Shown one piece after another: positions 25,644 to 33,969 of a stretch of 39,464 nt of DNA (position 1 is its first letter; every line of letters begins with the position of its first letter). The notes below the pieces were generated by a model. The model made no database searches. It was given only the letters and a program-made list of their open reading frames with translations, and was not told where the DNA came from. A program made the translations under genes and the position numbers. Origin of the DNA: Colivivens sp963626085 (lineage in GTDB: Bacteria > Bacteroidota > Bacteroidia > Bacteroidales > Bacteroidaceae); NCBI GenBank assembly GCA_963626085.1, contig CAVFVJ010000017.1:1-39464 (forward strand), in the 5' to 3' direction.

Positions 25644-25832
25644 ATGGCAAAGAAAGCTAAGGGTAACAGAGTTCAGGTAATACTTGAATGTACAGAGATG
25701 AAGGACAGTGGTCTGCCTGGAACATCTCGTTATATAACAACAAAGAACCGTAAGAACACTCCAGACCGTCTGGAGCTCAAGAAGTATAACCCAATCCTTA
25801 AGAGGATGACTGTTCATAAGGAAATCAAATAA
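25644..25832 (+). CDS. rpmG: 50S ribosomal protein L33
   Basis: A 62-residue basic protein with RVQVILECTEM, SRYITTKNRKNTPDRLELKK and YNPILKRMTVHKE, the L33 signature. It has one cysteine and lacks the two CxxC pairs of zinc-binding L33, so it is the C-minus form, like the neighbouring L28. An AGGAGGT sequence precedes the start. L28 and L33 act near the E-site of the large subunit and are encoded together in many bacteria. Confidence 0.97.
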   Translation: MAKKAKGNRVQVILECTEMKDSGLPGTSRYITTKNRKNTPDRLELKKYNPILKRMTVHKEIK

Positions 25833-25846
25833 GTAACTGAAGTAAT

Positions 25847-25999
25847 ATGGCAAAGAAAGCGGTCGCAACCCTCCAGTCAAAGGATGGTCGCGCTTATACA
25901 AAAGTTATCAAGATGTGCAAGTCTCCCAAGACTGGTGCATATGTGTTTGAAGAGAAAGTGCTCCTCAACGACGAGGCTAAGGCATACGCGAATAAATAA
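25847..25999 (+). CDS. DUF4295 family protein (ribosome-operon small protein)
   Basis: A 50-residue basic protein beginning MAKKAVATLQSKDGRAYTKV and ending DEAKAYANK. It follows rpmG by 14 nt and is the third gene of the L28-L33 operon, the conserved position of DUF4295 in Bacteroidetes. The family's function is not known to me; small size, high lysine content and company suggest a ribosome-associated protein specific to this phylum. A terminator follows the stop by 40 nt. Confidence 0.88.
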   Translation: MAKKAVATLQSKDGRAYTKVIKMCKSPKTGAYVFEEKVLLNDEAKAYANK

Positions 26000-26039
26000 T
26001 TGGCGGACAGCGATGTCCCCTAATATGGCTCAAGTGACA

Positions 26040-26067
26040 AGCGTCCTTCCTGTAAGGGCGCTTTTTC
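26040..26067 (+). terminator. Intrinsic terminator after the L28-L33-DUF4295 operon
   Basis: AGCGTCCTT (26040-26048) pairs with AAGGGCGCT (26054-26062) with one G-T pair and a CCTGT loop, and runs into TTTTTC. It is the cleanest rho-independent terminator in the window. Confidence 0.9.
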
Positions 26068-26111
26068 TGTGTCTGTCTTGGCTGTCGTGTGGCATCATTA
26101 TATGGTTTTCA

Positions 26112-26143
26112 TTTGCATGATTGGGAAAAAAGCAATAACTTTG
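26112..26143 (+). promoter_or_regulatory. Promoter of the ftsY-rimO-HU operon
   Basis: TTTG at 26112-26115, a 20-nt spacer and TAACTTTG at 26136-26143 match the Bacteroidetes consensus. It lies between a strong terminator and ftsY, so ftsY is separately transcribed from the ribosomal genes. Confidence 0.75.
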
Positions 26144-26195
26144 CACTGGAATTAAAGTGACGCTATTCATTAACCACTAAGCGAAAGGATGTAAT

Positions 26196-27158
26196 ATGGG
26201 ATTCTTCAACCTGTTTGGCAAGAAAAAGAAGGAAACGCTCGATAATGGTCTTGCAAAGACGAAAGAGAGTGTGCTCGACAAGATTGCGCGTGCCGTAGTC
26301 GGCAAGTCGAAGGTCGACGAGGAAGTACTCGACAACTTGGAAGAGGTTCTTGTGACCTCTGACGTGGGAATCGACACGACCCTGAAGATAATACAGAGGA
26401 TTGAGGACAGGGTGGCAAGAGACAAGTATGTCAGCACTGCCGAACTGAATGCCATCCTGCGCGACGAGATAGCTGCACTGTTGACGGAAAACAATGTGGG
26501 CGACACTGAAGGGTTTAAGTTGCCGTCCGACCACAAACCATATGTGATACTGGTGGTAGGCGTGAACGGAGTGGGCAAGACGACAACTATAGGAAAACTG
26601 GCGTACCAGTTCAAGCAGGAGGGTAAGAAGGTCTATCTGGGAGCTGCTGACACGTTCCGTGCGGCGGCTGTAGAGCAACTGTGTATATGGGGCGACCGTG
26701 TGGGTGTGCCTGTGGTGAAGCAACAGATGGGTAGTGACCCTGCGTCGGTGGCGTACGACACAGTCAGTTCCGCTATCGCCAACGGGGCTGATGTGGTACT
26801 CATTGACACGGCAGGACGACTGCACAATAAGGTGGGACTGATGAATGAGCTTTCCAAGATACGTAACGTCATAAAGAAACAACTGGAGACGGCACCAGAC
26901 GAGGTATTGCTCGTGCTCGACGGCTCTACAGGACAGAATGCGTTCGAACAGGCACGGCAGTTTACTGCCGCTACGGAGGTGACAGCGATGGCAATCACCA
27001 AACTCGATGGTTCGGCTAAGGGCGGAGTGGTCATTGGTATATCCGACCAGTTCAAGATACCTGTGAAGTACATTGGACTGGGCGAGGGTATGGAAGACCT
27101 GCAGCCGTTCAACAGAAAAGAATTCGTTGATTCGTTGTTCGCAGGACAAGAGAAGTAA
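26196..27158 (+). CDS. ftsY: Signal recognition particle receptor FtsY
   Basis: FtsY is the membrane-associated GTPase that docks SRP-ribosome complexes at the SecYEG translocon. At 320 residues it is the short form, lacking the long acidic A-domain. The N-terminus MGFFNLFGKKKK is a likely membrane-binding amphipathic helix. The N domain spans ~20-100; the G domain has the P-loop GVNGVGKT (122-129), DTFRAAA, DTAGR (204-208), TKLD (268-271) and a closing GLGEGMEDLQPF. It heads an operon with rimO (23-nt gap) and the HU genes. Confidence 0.97.
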   Translation: MGFFNLFGKKKKETLDNGLAKTKESVLDKIARAVVGKSKVDEEVLDNLEEVLVTSDVGIDTTLKIIQRIEDRVARDKYVSTAELNAILRDEIAALLTENNVGDTEGFKLPSDHKPYVILVVGVNGVGKTTTIGKLAYQFKQEGKKVYLGAADTFRAAAVEQLCIWGDRVGVPVVKQQMGSDPASVAYDTVSSAIANGADVVLIDTAGRLHNKVGLMNELSKIRNVIKKQLETAPDEVLLVLDGSTGQNAFEQARQFTAATEVTAMAITKLDGSAKGGVVIGISDQFKIPVKYIGLGEGMEDLQPFNRKEFVDSLFAGQEK

Positions 27159-27181
27159 GAGCATTCTCGCAGGAAAAACAG

Positions 27182-28513
27182 ATGAGAAAGAATACAGTAG
27201 ACATAATAACGTTGGGGTGTTCAAAGAATCTGGTGGATTCCGAACGGTTGATGGCTTTGCTCAAACCTCTCGGGTTCAAGGTGACACATGACTCGCCCGA
27301 CCCTCGTGGTGAGATTGCCGTAATCAACACCTGTGGATTTATTGGAGACGCGAAAGAGGAATCAATCAACACTATCCTGGATTTCTGTCAGGCAAAGGAG
27401 GAAGGCAGACTCAGACACGTGTATGTGATGGGTTGCCTCTCGGAGCGTTATCTGAAGGATCTGGGAAAGGAGATACCGCAGGTAGACCGCTTCTTCGGCA
27501 AGTTCGACTGGAGTCAACTTGTAGATGAGTTGAAATCGTACAGCCTGCAGAAGACAGTGGACAATACATGTCAGCACGACTATGCACGTGTGCTCACCAC
27601 CCCCAAGCACTATGCCTATATAAAGATTTCTGAGGGGTGCGACAGGAAATGTGCCTATTGTGCCATACCCATCATTACGGGCAAGCACCGCAGCCGTACG
27701 ATGGAAAGCATCCTTGAGGAGGTTGAGGCTCTTGTGGCACAAGGAGTGAAGGAGTTTCAGATTATCGCTCAGGAACTGACGTATTACGGCTTGGACTTGT
27801 ATGGGGAACGACGCATAGCAGAGTTGGTCGACCGTATGGCGCACATCAAGGGAATGAAGTGGATACGGCTTCATTACGCTTATCCGCACCAGTTCCCGAT
27901 GGAACTGCTTGACGTGATGCGAAGGAACAGCAATGTGTGCAAGTATCTTGACATTGCGTTGCAGCATATCAGCACATCTGTGTTGACCAATATGCAGAGA
28001 CATGTCGATTCCAAACAAACATACGAATTGATAGAGTCCATAAGGAAAGCCGTTCCAGGTATTCATATACGTACTACACTAATGGTTGGATTTCCTGGAG
28101 AGGGCGAGAAGGAGTTCGAAGAACTGAAGGCGTTTGTGAAGTGGGCACGCTTTGAGCGCATGGGTGCCTTCGCTTACTCCGAAGAGGAGGGCACGGTGGC
28201 AGCTCGTCATTTCAAGGACAACGTTCCAGTGGAAGTGAAGCAGAAACGTCTGGATGAACTCATGGAACTGCAACAGAGGATATCAGCAGAGGTACAGGCG
28301 GAGAAGGTCGGCAAGACGTTCAAGGTGGTTATAGACCGCACGGAGGGCGACTATTATGTGGGGCGTACTGAGTTCGATTCCCCGGAGGTCGACCCGGAGG
28401 TGCTGATACCTGTGGAGGAGGGACTCCTGCGAAAGGGCTGCTTCTATGACGTGAGGATAACGGACTCCGACGACTTTGATCTCTATGGAACCAGAGTCAA
28501 ACCGACAAAGTAA
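27182..28513 (+). CDS. rimO: Ribosomal protein S12 methylthiotransferase RimO
   Basis: RimO is a radical-SAM enzyme that adds a methylthio group to Asp of ribosomal protein S12. The 443 residues have the three-domain layout: an N-terminal UPF0004 domain with conserved cysteines (TLGCSKNLVDSE with Cys13, and INTCGFIGDA), the radical-SAM domain with Cys153-xxx-Cys157-xx-Cys160 (CDRKCAYC), and a C-terminal TRAM domain (GDYYVGRTEFDSPEVDPEVL onward). LGCSKNLVDSE fits RimO over the related MiaB. It follows ftsY by 23 nt and precedes a HU gene by 22 nt. Confidence 0.97.
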   Translation: MRKNTVDIITLGCSKNLVDSERLMALLKPLGFKVTHDSPDPRGEIAVINTCGFIGDAKEESINTILDFCQAKEEGRLRHVYVMGCLSERYLKDLGKEIPQVDRFFGKFDWSQLVDELKSYSLQKTVDNTCQHDYARVLTTPKHYAYIKISEGCDRKCAYCAIPIITGKHRSRTMESILEEVEALVAQGVKEFQIIAQELTYYGLDLYGERRIAELVDRMAHIKGMKWIRLHYAYPHQFPMELLDVMRRNSNVCKYLDIALQHISTSVLTNMQRHVDSKQTYELIESIRKAVPGIHIRTTLMVGFPGEGEKEFEELKAFVKWARFERMGAFAYSEEEGTVAARHFKDNVPVEVKQKRLDELMELQQRISAEVQAEKVGKTFKVVIDRTEGDYYVGRTEFDSPEVDPEVLIPVEEGLLRKGCFYDVRITDSDDFDLYGTRVKPTK

Positions 28514-28535
28514 ACAAAAGGATATAATATATAAG

Positions 28536-28817
28536 ATGACGAACAATAGTTTTATTGCGGCACTGGCAAAGAAGTCCAAACTACCTGTAGCCACCACTGC
28601 AGCTCTGTTGGAGAAACTGGAGACAGTGATAGTGGAGAGTGTGAAGGAAGGCGACACGGTGGCAATGCAGGGACTCGGCAATTTCGAACTTAAGGTGAAG
28701 GCAGAGAGACGGATGTACAACCCGGCTATAAAGGACTACAAGATAATCCCTTCCAGCAAGACAATGGCTTTCCGTCCGAATGCGAACATAAAGGACAAAC
28801 TCAACCCTGCAAAATAA
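28536..28817 (+). CDS. HU family DNA-binding protein
   Basis: A 93-residue HU/IHF-fold protein. The dimerisation helices (NNSFIAALAKKSKLPVATTA, LLEKLETVIVESV) are followed by the VAMQGLGNFELK turn and a DNA-binding arm with ERRMYNPAIKDYK; the RNPxT-type tip is altered to YNPAI. I use the ATG at 28536; an upstream extension would overlap rimO and has no family match. HU bends and wraps the nucleoid. It is the third gene of the ftsY operon and lies 10 nt before a second, membrane-anchored HU-domain protein, an arrangement that suggests the two HU domains may work together. Confidence 0.9.
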   Translation: MTNNSFIAALAKKSKLPVATTAALLEKLETVIVESVKEGDTVAMQGLGNFELKVKAERRMYNPAIKDYKIIPSSKTMAFRPNANIKDKLNPAK

Positions 28818-28827
28818 GTGAAGTGTG

Positions 28828-29760
28828 ATGGCTAAGAAGATAACGATACAAATGCTTGCTGAGAAACTGGCAGTGTCGGCTGGAGTGGACAAGGAAACGG
28901 CTGAGGCGTTCTTGAAGGCGTTCCCGGAGGTCTTGCTTGCCAGTGTGGCACAGGACCGTCTCGTGGAACTGGACACGTTCGGTAAGTTCTACCTGGTGGC
29001 TGTAGCCGACAGGGGTAGCGTGGATGTGAATACCGGTGCGCATATAGTGATACCGGGCTACGACAAGTTGACGTTCTCAGTGGATGACTCAATCGTGGGA
29101 CAGTTCAACGATGCCCAGCCAAAGGTCAAGGAGAAGGTAGCACCTGCACCTGCTGCCAAGAAACCGAAACCGGTCAAGGAGACTAAAGCAGAACCAGAAA
29201 CTCAACCTGACATTAAACCCGAACCGAAGGCAGTGGAGCCTGTCAAGGAAGAAAGTACGACAGTGGAACCTGCTTCGATTGTGGATCCAACTCCAGTTGC
29301 GGAGCCTGTTCCAGTTGTGGAACCTGCTCCGATACCGACTGTTTCACAACCAACTCCGACTGACAAGGGCGTTGTGCCAGATGCACAGGCGGTTACAGAA
29401 GGTGTCGTGGCAAAGTTCTTCAGGAATCTCCCTTGGTGGGGATACGTGACAATGGTCGCAGCCCTGTTCCTGATAGTCCTGTTCGTCGTCTTGGACTTGA
29501 GTGGCGACAGTGGTGAGGACGTTGCGGATGAACAGACTGGGGTGGCTTCAGAACAGGTGGATGAACAGTCCGGGGCTGATACGAACGAGTCGAAACCAGT
29601 TGAGAAACAAAAGGTGCATGTGCTGAAGTACGGCGAGTCACTGACAACCATATCGGTTCAATACTATGGCACGCCAGACTCCATGGGGGCTATATGGCGA
29701 CTGAACAAGTTTACTGACCCTAACAACATACCGTTGGGAACGGCAATCAAACTGCCTTGA
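28828..29760 (+). CDS. HU-domain protein with transmembrane helix and LysM domain
   Basis: A 310-residue protein with an unusual domain order. Residues 1-95 are an HU-like DNA-binding fold (AKKITIQMLAEKLAVSAGV start, FLKAFPEVL helix, VELDTFGKFYLV). A Pro/Glu/Lys-rich linker spans ~98-180. A single transmembrane helix, PWWGYVTMVAALFLIVLFVVLDL (~202-224), follows a basic FFRN, consistent with an N-in orientation. An acidic spacer leads to a C-terminal LysM domain (262-310: VLKYGESLTTISVQYYG, PLGTAIKLP). The predicted layout puts a DNA-binding domain in the cytoplasm and a peptidoglycan-binding domain in the periplasm. It closes the ftsY-rimO-HU operon and is followed by a terminator. I start at the ATG at 28828 rather than the GTG just before it. 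Confidence 0.9.
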   Translation: MAKKITIQMLAEKLAVSAGVDKETAEAFLKAFPEVLLASVAQDRLVELDTFGKFYLVAVADRGSVDVNTGAHIVIPGYDKLTFSVDDSIVGQFNDAQPKVKEKVAPAPAAKKPKPVKETKAEPETQPDIKPEPKAVEPVKEESTTVEPASIVDPTPVAEPVPVVEPAPIPTVSQPTPTDKGVVPDAQAVTEGVVAKFFRNLPWWGYVTMVAALFLIVLFVVLDLSGDSGEDVADEQTGVASEQVDEQSGADTNESKPVEKQKVHVLKYGESLTTISVQYYGTPDSMGAIWRLNKFTDPNNIPLGTAIKLP

Positions 29761-29783
29761 CGGTATTCGGACACAATAGATAT

Positions 29784-29826
29784 AAGGGAGCAATAAAACG
29801 ACAGTGGATTGTTTTATTGTTCCCTT
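29784..29826 (+). terminator. Terminator hairpin after the HU-LysM gene
   Basis: AAGGGAGCAATAAAAC (29784-29799) pairs with GTTTTATTGTTCCCTT (29811-29826) over 16 bp with a single G-T pair and an 11-nt loop. It is followed by TGTCATTCC, so the U-run is inside the stem. It separates the HU operon from the moxR operon. Confidence 0.7.
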
Positions 29827-29915
29827 TGTCATTCCATAGGATTAAAGACTATTAAAAGGCTTTGATTTTGGCATAAAATACATTAAGCGGTCTGGGAAGT
29901 GTCATCGGAATGTAG

Positions 29916-29923
29916 TATTTTTG
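29916..29923 (+). promoter_or_regulatory. -7 box of the moxR-bat operon
   Basis: TATTTTTG matches TAnnTTTG and lies 35 nt before the ATG at 29959, which excludes the longer moxR frame starting at 29899. The -33 element is weak (TCTG at 29891-29894, 21-nt spacing). Confidence 0.55.
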
Positions 29924-29958
29924 CTTTTGAAAGAATAACTAAAAAGACAAGAACGTTT

Positions 29959-30954
29959 ATGGCAGATGTTGTAGATATTCGTGAACTAAATGAGAGAATA
30001 GAAAGACAAAGTTCTTTCGTTACAAACCTCGTGACAGGAATGGACAGGGTGATTGTGGGGCAGAAGCACCTTGTGGAATCCCTTCTGATTGGATTGCTTT
30101 CTGATGGACATGTGTTGCTCGAAGGTGTTCCTGGTTTGGCTAAGACCAAGGCGATACGTACGCTTGCGTCATTGATAGACGCACAGTTCAGTAGGATTCA
30201 GTTCACCCCAGACCTTCTTCCAGCCGATGTTATAGGTACAATGATATACAGCCAGAAGGACGGACAGTTCATAGCAAAGAAAGGACCTGTGTTCGCCAAC
30301 TTCGTCCTTGCGGACGAGATTAACCGTGCTCCGGCAAAGGTGCAGAGTGCATTGCTGGAGGCAATGCAGGAGCGTCAGGTAACAATCAGTACCAACACGT
30401 TTGAACTGCCGAAGCCTTTTTTGGTGCTGGCGACACAGAACCCGATAGAGCAGGAAGGCACTTATCCGCTACCTGAGGCACAGGTGGACCGTTTCATGTT
30501 GAAGGTAATCATTGACTATCCGCAACTGGAGGAGGAGAAGAAAATAATTCGCCAGAACATCAGTGGGACAGAGGTGAAGGTCGCTCCAATCATGGGGACT
30601 GCCGACATAGAGGAGGCGCGTAAGGTAGTGTGGGATGTCTATCTGGACGAGAAGATTGAACAGTACATCGCAGATATAGTGTTTGCAACACGATATCCAG
30701 AGAAGTACAACCTAAAGGAACTGAAGGGACTGATAGCCTTCGGTGGTTCTCCTCGTGCGTCAATCAACCTTGCGTTGGCTTCACGTGCGTATGCGTTCAT
30801 CAAACACCGTGGTTATGTGATTCCAGAGGATGTGCGAGCTATTGCACACGACGTGCTTCGCCACCGTATAGGCTTGACTTACGAGGCGGAGGCAAGCAAT
30901 GTCACTTCTGAGGAAATCGTCAGCAAGATTCTCAATAAGGTAGAAGTGCCTTGA
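29959..30954 (+). CDS. MoxR family AAA+ ATPase
   Basis: A 331-residue MoxR-type AAA+ ATPase, first gene of the bat operon. Walker A is GVPGLAKT (56-63), Walker B LADE (117-120) followed by INRAPAKVQSALLEAM and the ATQNPIEQEGTYPLPEAQ sensor region; the C-terminal lid (SPRASINLALASRAYAF) ends the protein. MoxR proteins remodel or chaperone partner complexes with VWA domains, and three such partners follow. In Bacteroides fragilis the bat genes were linked to aerotolerance. The start at 29959 (MADVVDIREL) is fixed by the promoter position. Confidence 0.95.
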   Translation: MADVVDIRELNERIERQSSFVTNLVTGMDRVIVGQKHLVESLLIGLLSDGHVLLEGVPGLAKTKAIRTLASLIDAQFSRIQFTPDLLPADVIGTMIYSQKDGQFIAKKGPVFANFVLADEINRAPAKVQSALLEAMQERQVTISTNTFELPKPFLVLATQNPIEQEGTYPLPEAQVDRFMLKVIIDYPQLEEEKKIIRQNISGTEVKVAPIMGTADIEEARKVVWDVYLDEKIEQYIADIVFATRYPEKYNLKELKGLIAFGGSPRASINLALASRAYAFIKHRGYVIPEDVRAIAHDVLRHRIGLTYEAEASNVTSEEIVSKILNKVEVP

Positions 30955-30982
30955 TTCAGGAACAGGATAAACAACAGGTGAG

Positions 30983-31852
30983 ATGGAGACTTCAGAACTG
31001 CTTAGCCAAGTAAGAAAGATTGAGATCAAGACTCGTGGACTCTCCAACAATATATTTGCCGGTGAGTATCATTCAGCCTTCAAGGGTAGGGGAATGGCAT
31101 TCTCTGAGGTTCGTGAATATCAGTACGGCGACGATGTCAGAGATATAGACTGGAACGTGACCGCACGTTTCGGCAAGCCTTTTGTCAAGGTGTTTGAGGA
31201 GGAAAGGGAACTGACTGTCATACTGATGGTCGACGTGTCTGGCAGTCTCGACTTCGGTACTATCGGCACTACCAAGCGACAGATGGTCACTGAGATTGCA
31301 GCCACTTTGGCGTTCTCAGCCATTGAGAACAACGACAAGATAGGGGTCATATTTTTCTCGGACAAAGTGGAGAAATTTATCCCACCCAAGAAGGGGCGTA
31401 AGCATATATTGCTGATTATACGTGAACTGCTCAGTTTCCAGCCGGAGAGTCAGTTGACTGATGTAGGTCAAGCTGTGGAGTTCATGACCAATGCCATCAA
31501 GAAACGTTGCACCGTGTTTCTGTTGAGCGACTTCTACAATCATCAGAACTTTCAGCAACAGCTTACGATAGCGAACCGTAGGCATGATGTCGTGGCGATA
31601 CAGGTGTACGACCAACGCATGGCAGAACTGCCCAACGTGGGACTGATGAAACTGGAGGATGCAGAGACGGGCGAGGATGTGTATGTCGACACTTCGTCGT
31701 CAGTTGTCAGGAGGGCACACCATGAGTGGTGGATACGTCATCAGTCTGTGCTCAGCGAGACATTCACAAAGTCCAACGTGGACAACATATCCGTACGTAC
31801 CGACGAGAACTACGTCAGGTCGTTAATGAACTTGTTTAGAAGGAGAAGCTAA
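30983..31852 (+). CDS. DUF58 domain protein (MoxR partner, VWA-like)
   Basis: A 289-residue cytoplasmic protein with the DUF58 signature GRGMAFSEVREYQYGDDVRD then IDWNVTARFGKPFVK, and a VWA-type MIDAS-like DVSGS at 84-88. DUF58 proteins are encoded next to moxR in most bacteria and are taken to be its adaptor or substrate. It follows moxR by 28 nt. Its stop codon overlaps the next start (TAATG), indicating translational coupling. Confidence 0.93.
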   Translation: METSELLSQVRKIEIKTRGLSNNIFAGEYHSAFKGRGMAFSEVREYQYGDDVRDIDWNVTARFGKPFVKVFEEERELTVILMVDVSGSLDFGTIGTTKRQMVTEIAATLAFSAIENNDKIGVIFFSDKVEKFIPPKKGRKHILLIIRELLSFQPESQLTDVGQAVEFMTNAIKKRCTVFLLSDFYNHQNFQQQLTIANRRHDVVAIQVYDQRMAELPNVGLMKLEDAETGEDVYVDTSSSVVRRAHHEWWIRHQSVLSETFTKSNVDNISVRTDENYVRSLMNLFRRRS

Positions 31853-32931
31853 TGAAACATAAACTGTTTGCTATTGTCGTAGGTCTATTGACGCTTGTGA
31901 CGGTTCCAGTAGGAGCACAGGTGACAGTGGAGGCACGGATTGATTCCACGCTGATATTTATCGGACAACAGGTGAAACTTACGCTTGAGGTCAGTGCAGA
32001 TGCTGGCAATAAAGTAGAGTTCGCCCAGTTCGATTCGCTACAACAGATGATACCCGGACTGGAGGTGCTGAGGTCGGAAGAGCCCGATACCGACTTGTTG
32101 AACGACGGTAAGCGGATGGTGCTGACCAAGAGATACGTGGTCACATCGTTCGACTCGGCTCTCTACTATATCCCTCCGATGACAGTGAAGATTGATGGCA
32201 AGGAATACAAGTCGAAGAATCTGGCTCTGAAAGTGGTTACGCTCAATGTGGACACGACGAAGGTGGACAGTATCTTCGGGTTCAAGCCCGAGATGAAACC
32301 ACAGTTCAGCTGGGATGACTGGACTCCGGTGATTTGGATGTCGGTGGCGTTGCTCCTGTTGGTCGCTGTTCTTGTATACGTGTTTGTGCGTTTGGTAACC
32401 AACAAACCGATCATGCACCGTGTGCGGTTCCGTCAGCACATAGCTCCACATAAACTGGCGATGCAGAAGATAGAACGTATTAAGGAGGAAAATCTCGTGC
32501 AGAGCGAGAATTCCAAGGAGTATTACACGCAGTTGACTGACACTCTTCGCAAATATATATCCGAACGGTTCGGCTTCAATGCCATGGAGTTGACATCGGG
32601 CGAGATTATCAGCCGTTTGGAGGCGGAGAATGATGAGAGCGCATTGACCGAGCTGAGAGAGTTGTTCCAAACAGCCGACATGGTGAAGTTCGCCAAGTAC
32701 AGTACTCTCATTAACGAAAACGACCGCAACTTGGTTGCTGCTATTGAGTATATCAACCAGACTAAGCGTGAAGAGGAGGATAAGCCTGCGCAGCCCAATG
32801 AGATTATTGTGGAGGAGGACCGTTCTAAGATGCGTAAGACAGTGCTAATTGTATGTATCGCAGTGTCTGTGATTGCCATCATGGTGGTTCTTTGCTTCTT
32901 GGCATACAGACTTTATTATCTTTGGATCTAA
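31852..32931 (+). CDS. BatD-like/DUF4381-type membrane protein of the bat operon
   Basis: A 359-residue protein with a signal peptide (1-22), a beta-rich periplasmic domain (23-~155; VTVEARIDSTLIFIGQQVKL resembles the N-terminal Ig-like fold of BatD), a transmembrane helix (~159-182), a charged helical cytoplasmic region (~185-325; KLAMQKIERIKEEN, LRKYISERFGFNAMELTSGEI) and a C-terminal helix (~330-353). It sits between DUF58 and batA and overlaps DUF58 by one base. The two-helix layout and the helical segment resemble DUF4381-type proteins of Bat/MoxR loci. Its function beyond a structural role in the Bat complex is unknown. Confidence 0.75.
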   Translation: MKHKLFAIVVGLLTLVTVPVGAQVTVEARIDSTLIFIGQQVKLTLEVSADAGNKVEFAQFDSLQQMIPGLEVLRSEEPDTDLLNDGKRMVLTKRYVVTSFDSALYYIPPMTVKIDGKEYKSKNLALKVVTLNVDTTKVDSIFGFKPEMKPQFSWDDWTPVIWMSVALLLLVAVLVYVFVRLVTNKPIMHRVRFRQHIAPHKLAMQKIERIKEENLVQSENSKEYYTQLTDTLRKYISERFGFNAMELTSGEIISRLEAENDESALTELRELFQTADMVKFAKYSTLINENDRNLVAAIEYINQTKREEEDKPAQPNEIIVEEDRSKMRKTVLIVCIAVSVIAIMVVLCFLAYRLYYLWI

Positions 32932-32943
32932 AAACGTTGAATC

Positions 32944-33933
32944 ATGGTATTTGCTAATCCATATTTTTTCATCTTGCTGGCAGTACTGATACCTTATATA
33001 ATATGGTACATACTTAAGGGTAAGAAGAGTGAACCGACAATGCGCATGCCTGAAGCTGGAAAGTACAAGGCGTTGCCGAAGTCGTTCAGATGCTACCTCA
33101 TACATGTACCGTTCTGCTTGAGGGTGTTACTCTTTGTCCTTGTGGTTTGCATACTTGCGCGCCCCCAAAGTAAACATTCATGGAGCGACACGGATGTGGA
33201 GGGTATTGACATAATGCTTGCTGTCGATGTGTCCACCAGTATGTTGGCGCAGGACTTCAAACCGAACCGTGTGGAGGCGTTGCGCGAGATAGCGCGTCAT
33301 TTTGTGGAGAAACGTGTGAACGACAATATCGGTCTTACGTTCTTTGCAGGGGAGGCGTACACTCAATGTCCGCTGACTACCGATCATGCGGCATTGATGA
33401 ACCTGTACAACTGTGCAGACACGAGGATGGCTGCCAACGGCACGCTTGATGATGGAACGGCTATCGGTGATGGGATAATGAATGCCTTGCTGAGACTGCG
33501 TGAGAGTAAAGCAAAATCAAAGGTCGTGATATTGCTGACTGATGGTGTGAACAATGCCGGGAATATATCCCCAGTTACGGCGGCTGAGATTGCCAAGAAA
33601 CAGAAAGTGCGCATCTATACCATAGGTATCGGCACAACAGGCATGGCTCCGTACCCACTACCTACTGGTGGCTCAATCAGTCTGCCGGTGGAGATCGACG
33701 AGCTTACGATGAGGAAGATATCCTCAGAGACGGGAGGACAGTATTTCCGCGCTCAGCGCAATGCGGAACTGGACGCTATCTATAATGACATAGACAAACT
33801 GGAGCGTACAAAATTCAGCGTGCGCCAGTACAGTAAACGGGGCGAGTTGTTCGAACCGTTCGCCCTTGCCGCCTTTGTGGTTCTGTTGCTGGAACTTCTG
33901 ATGCGCTTGGTTGTACTTAAACGACTTCCGTAA
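32944..33933 (+). CDS. batA: BatA: VWA domain membrane protein
   Basis: A 329-residue inner-membrane protein. Hydrophobic segments at ~5-24 and ~56-73 flank a short loop; a VWA domain (~88-290) has the complete MIDAS motif DVSTS (95-99), a conserved Thr/Gly region and LLTDGVNN; a C-terminal helix lies at ~307-326. The ARPQ motif just before the VWA domain is typical of BatA/BatB. VWA domains bind metal and partner proteins, here probably MoxR and the other Bat proteins. The gene begins 12 nt after the preceding one. Confidence 0.93.
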   Translation: MVFANPYFFILLAVLIPYIIWYILKGKKSEPTMRMPEAGKYKALPKSFRCYLIHVPFCLRVLLFVLVVCILARPQSKHSWSDTDVEGIDIMLAVDVSTSMLAQDFKPNRVEALREIARHFVEKRVNDNIGLTFFAGEAYTQCPLTTDHAALMNLYNCADTRMAANGTLDDGTAIGDGIMNALLRLRESKAKSKVVILLTDGVNNAGNISPVTAAEIAKKQKVRIYTIGIGTTGMAPYPLPTGGSISLPVEIDELTMRKISSETGGQYFRAQRNAELDAIYNDIDKLERTKFSVRQYSKRGELFEPFALAAFVVLLLELLMRLVVLKRLP

Positions 33934-33969
33934 GAGTGTTTTACAGTAGAATTGATAAACGAAGCAGAC

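Noticed and set aside
29899..29958. Longer MoxR start at 29899
   Set aside because: The -7 box at 29916-29923 lies downstream of that start, so a message from this promoter could not encode it.
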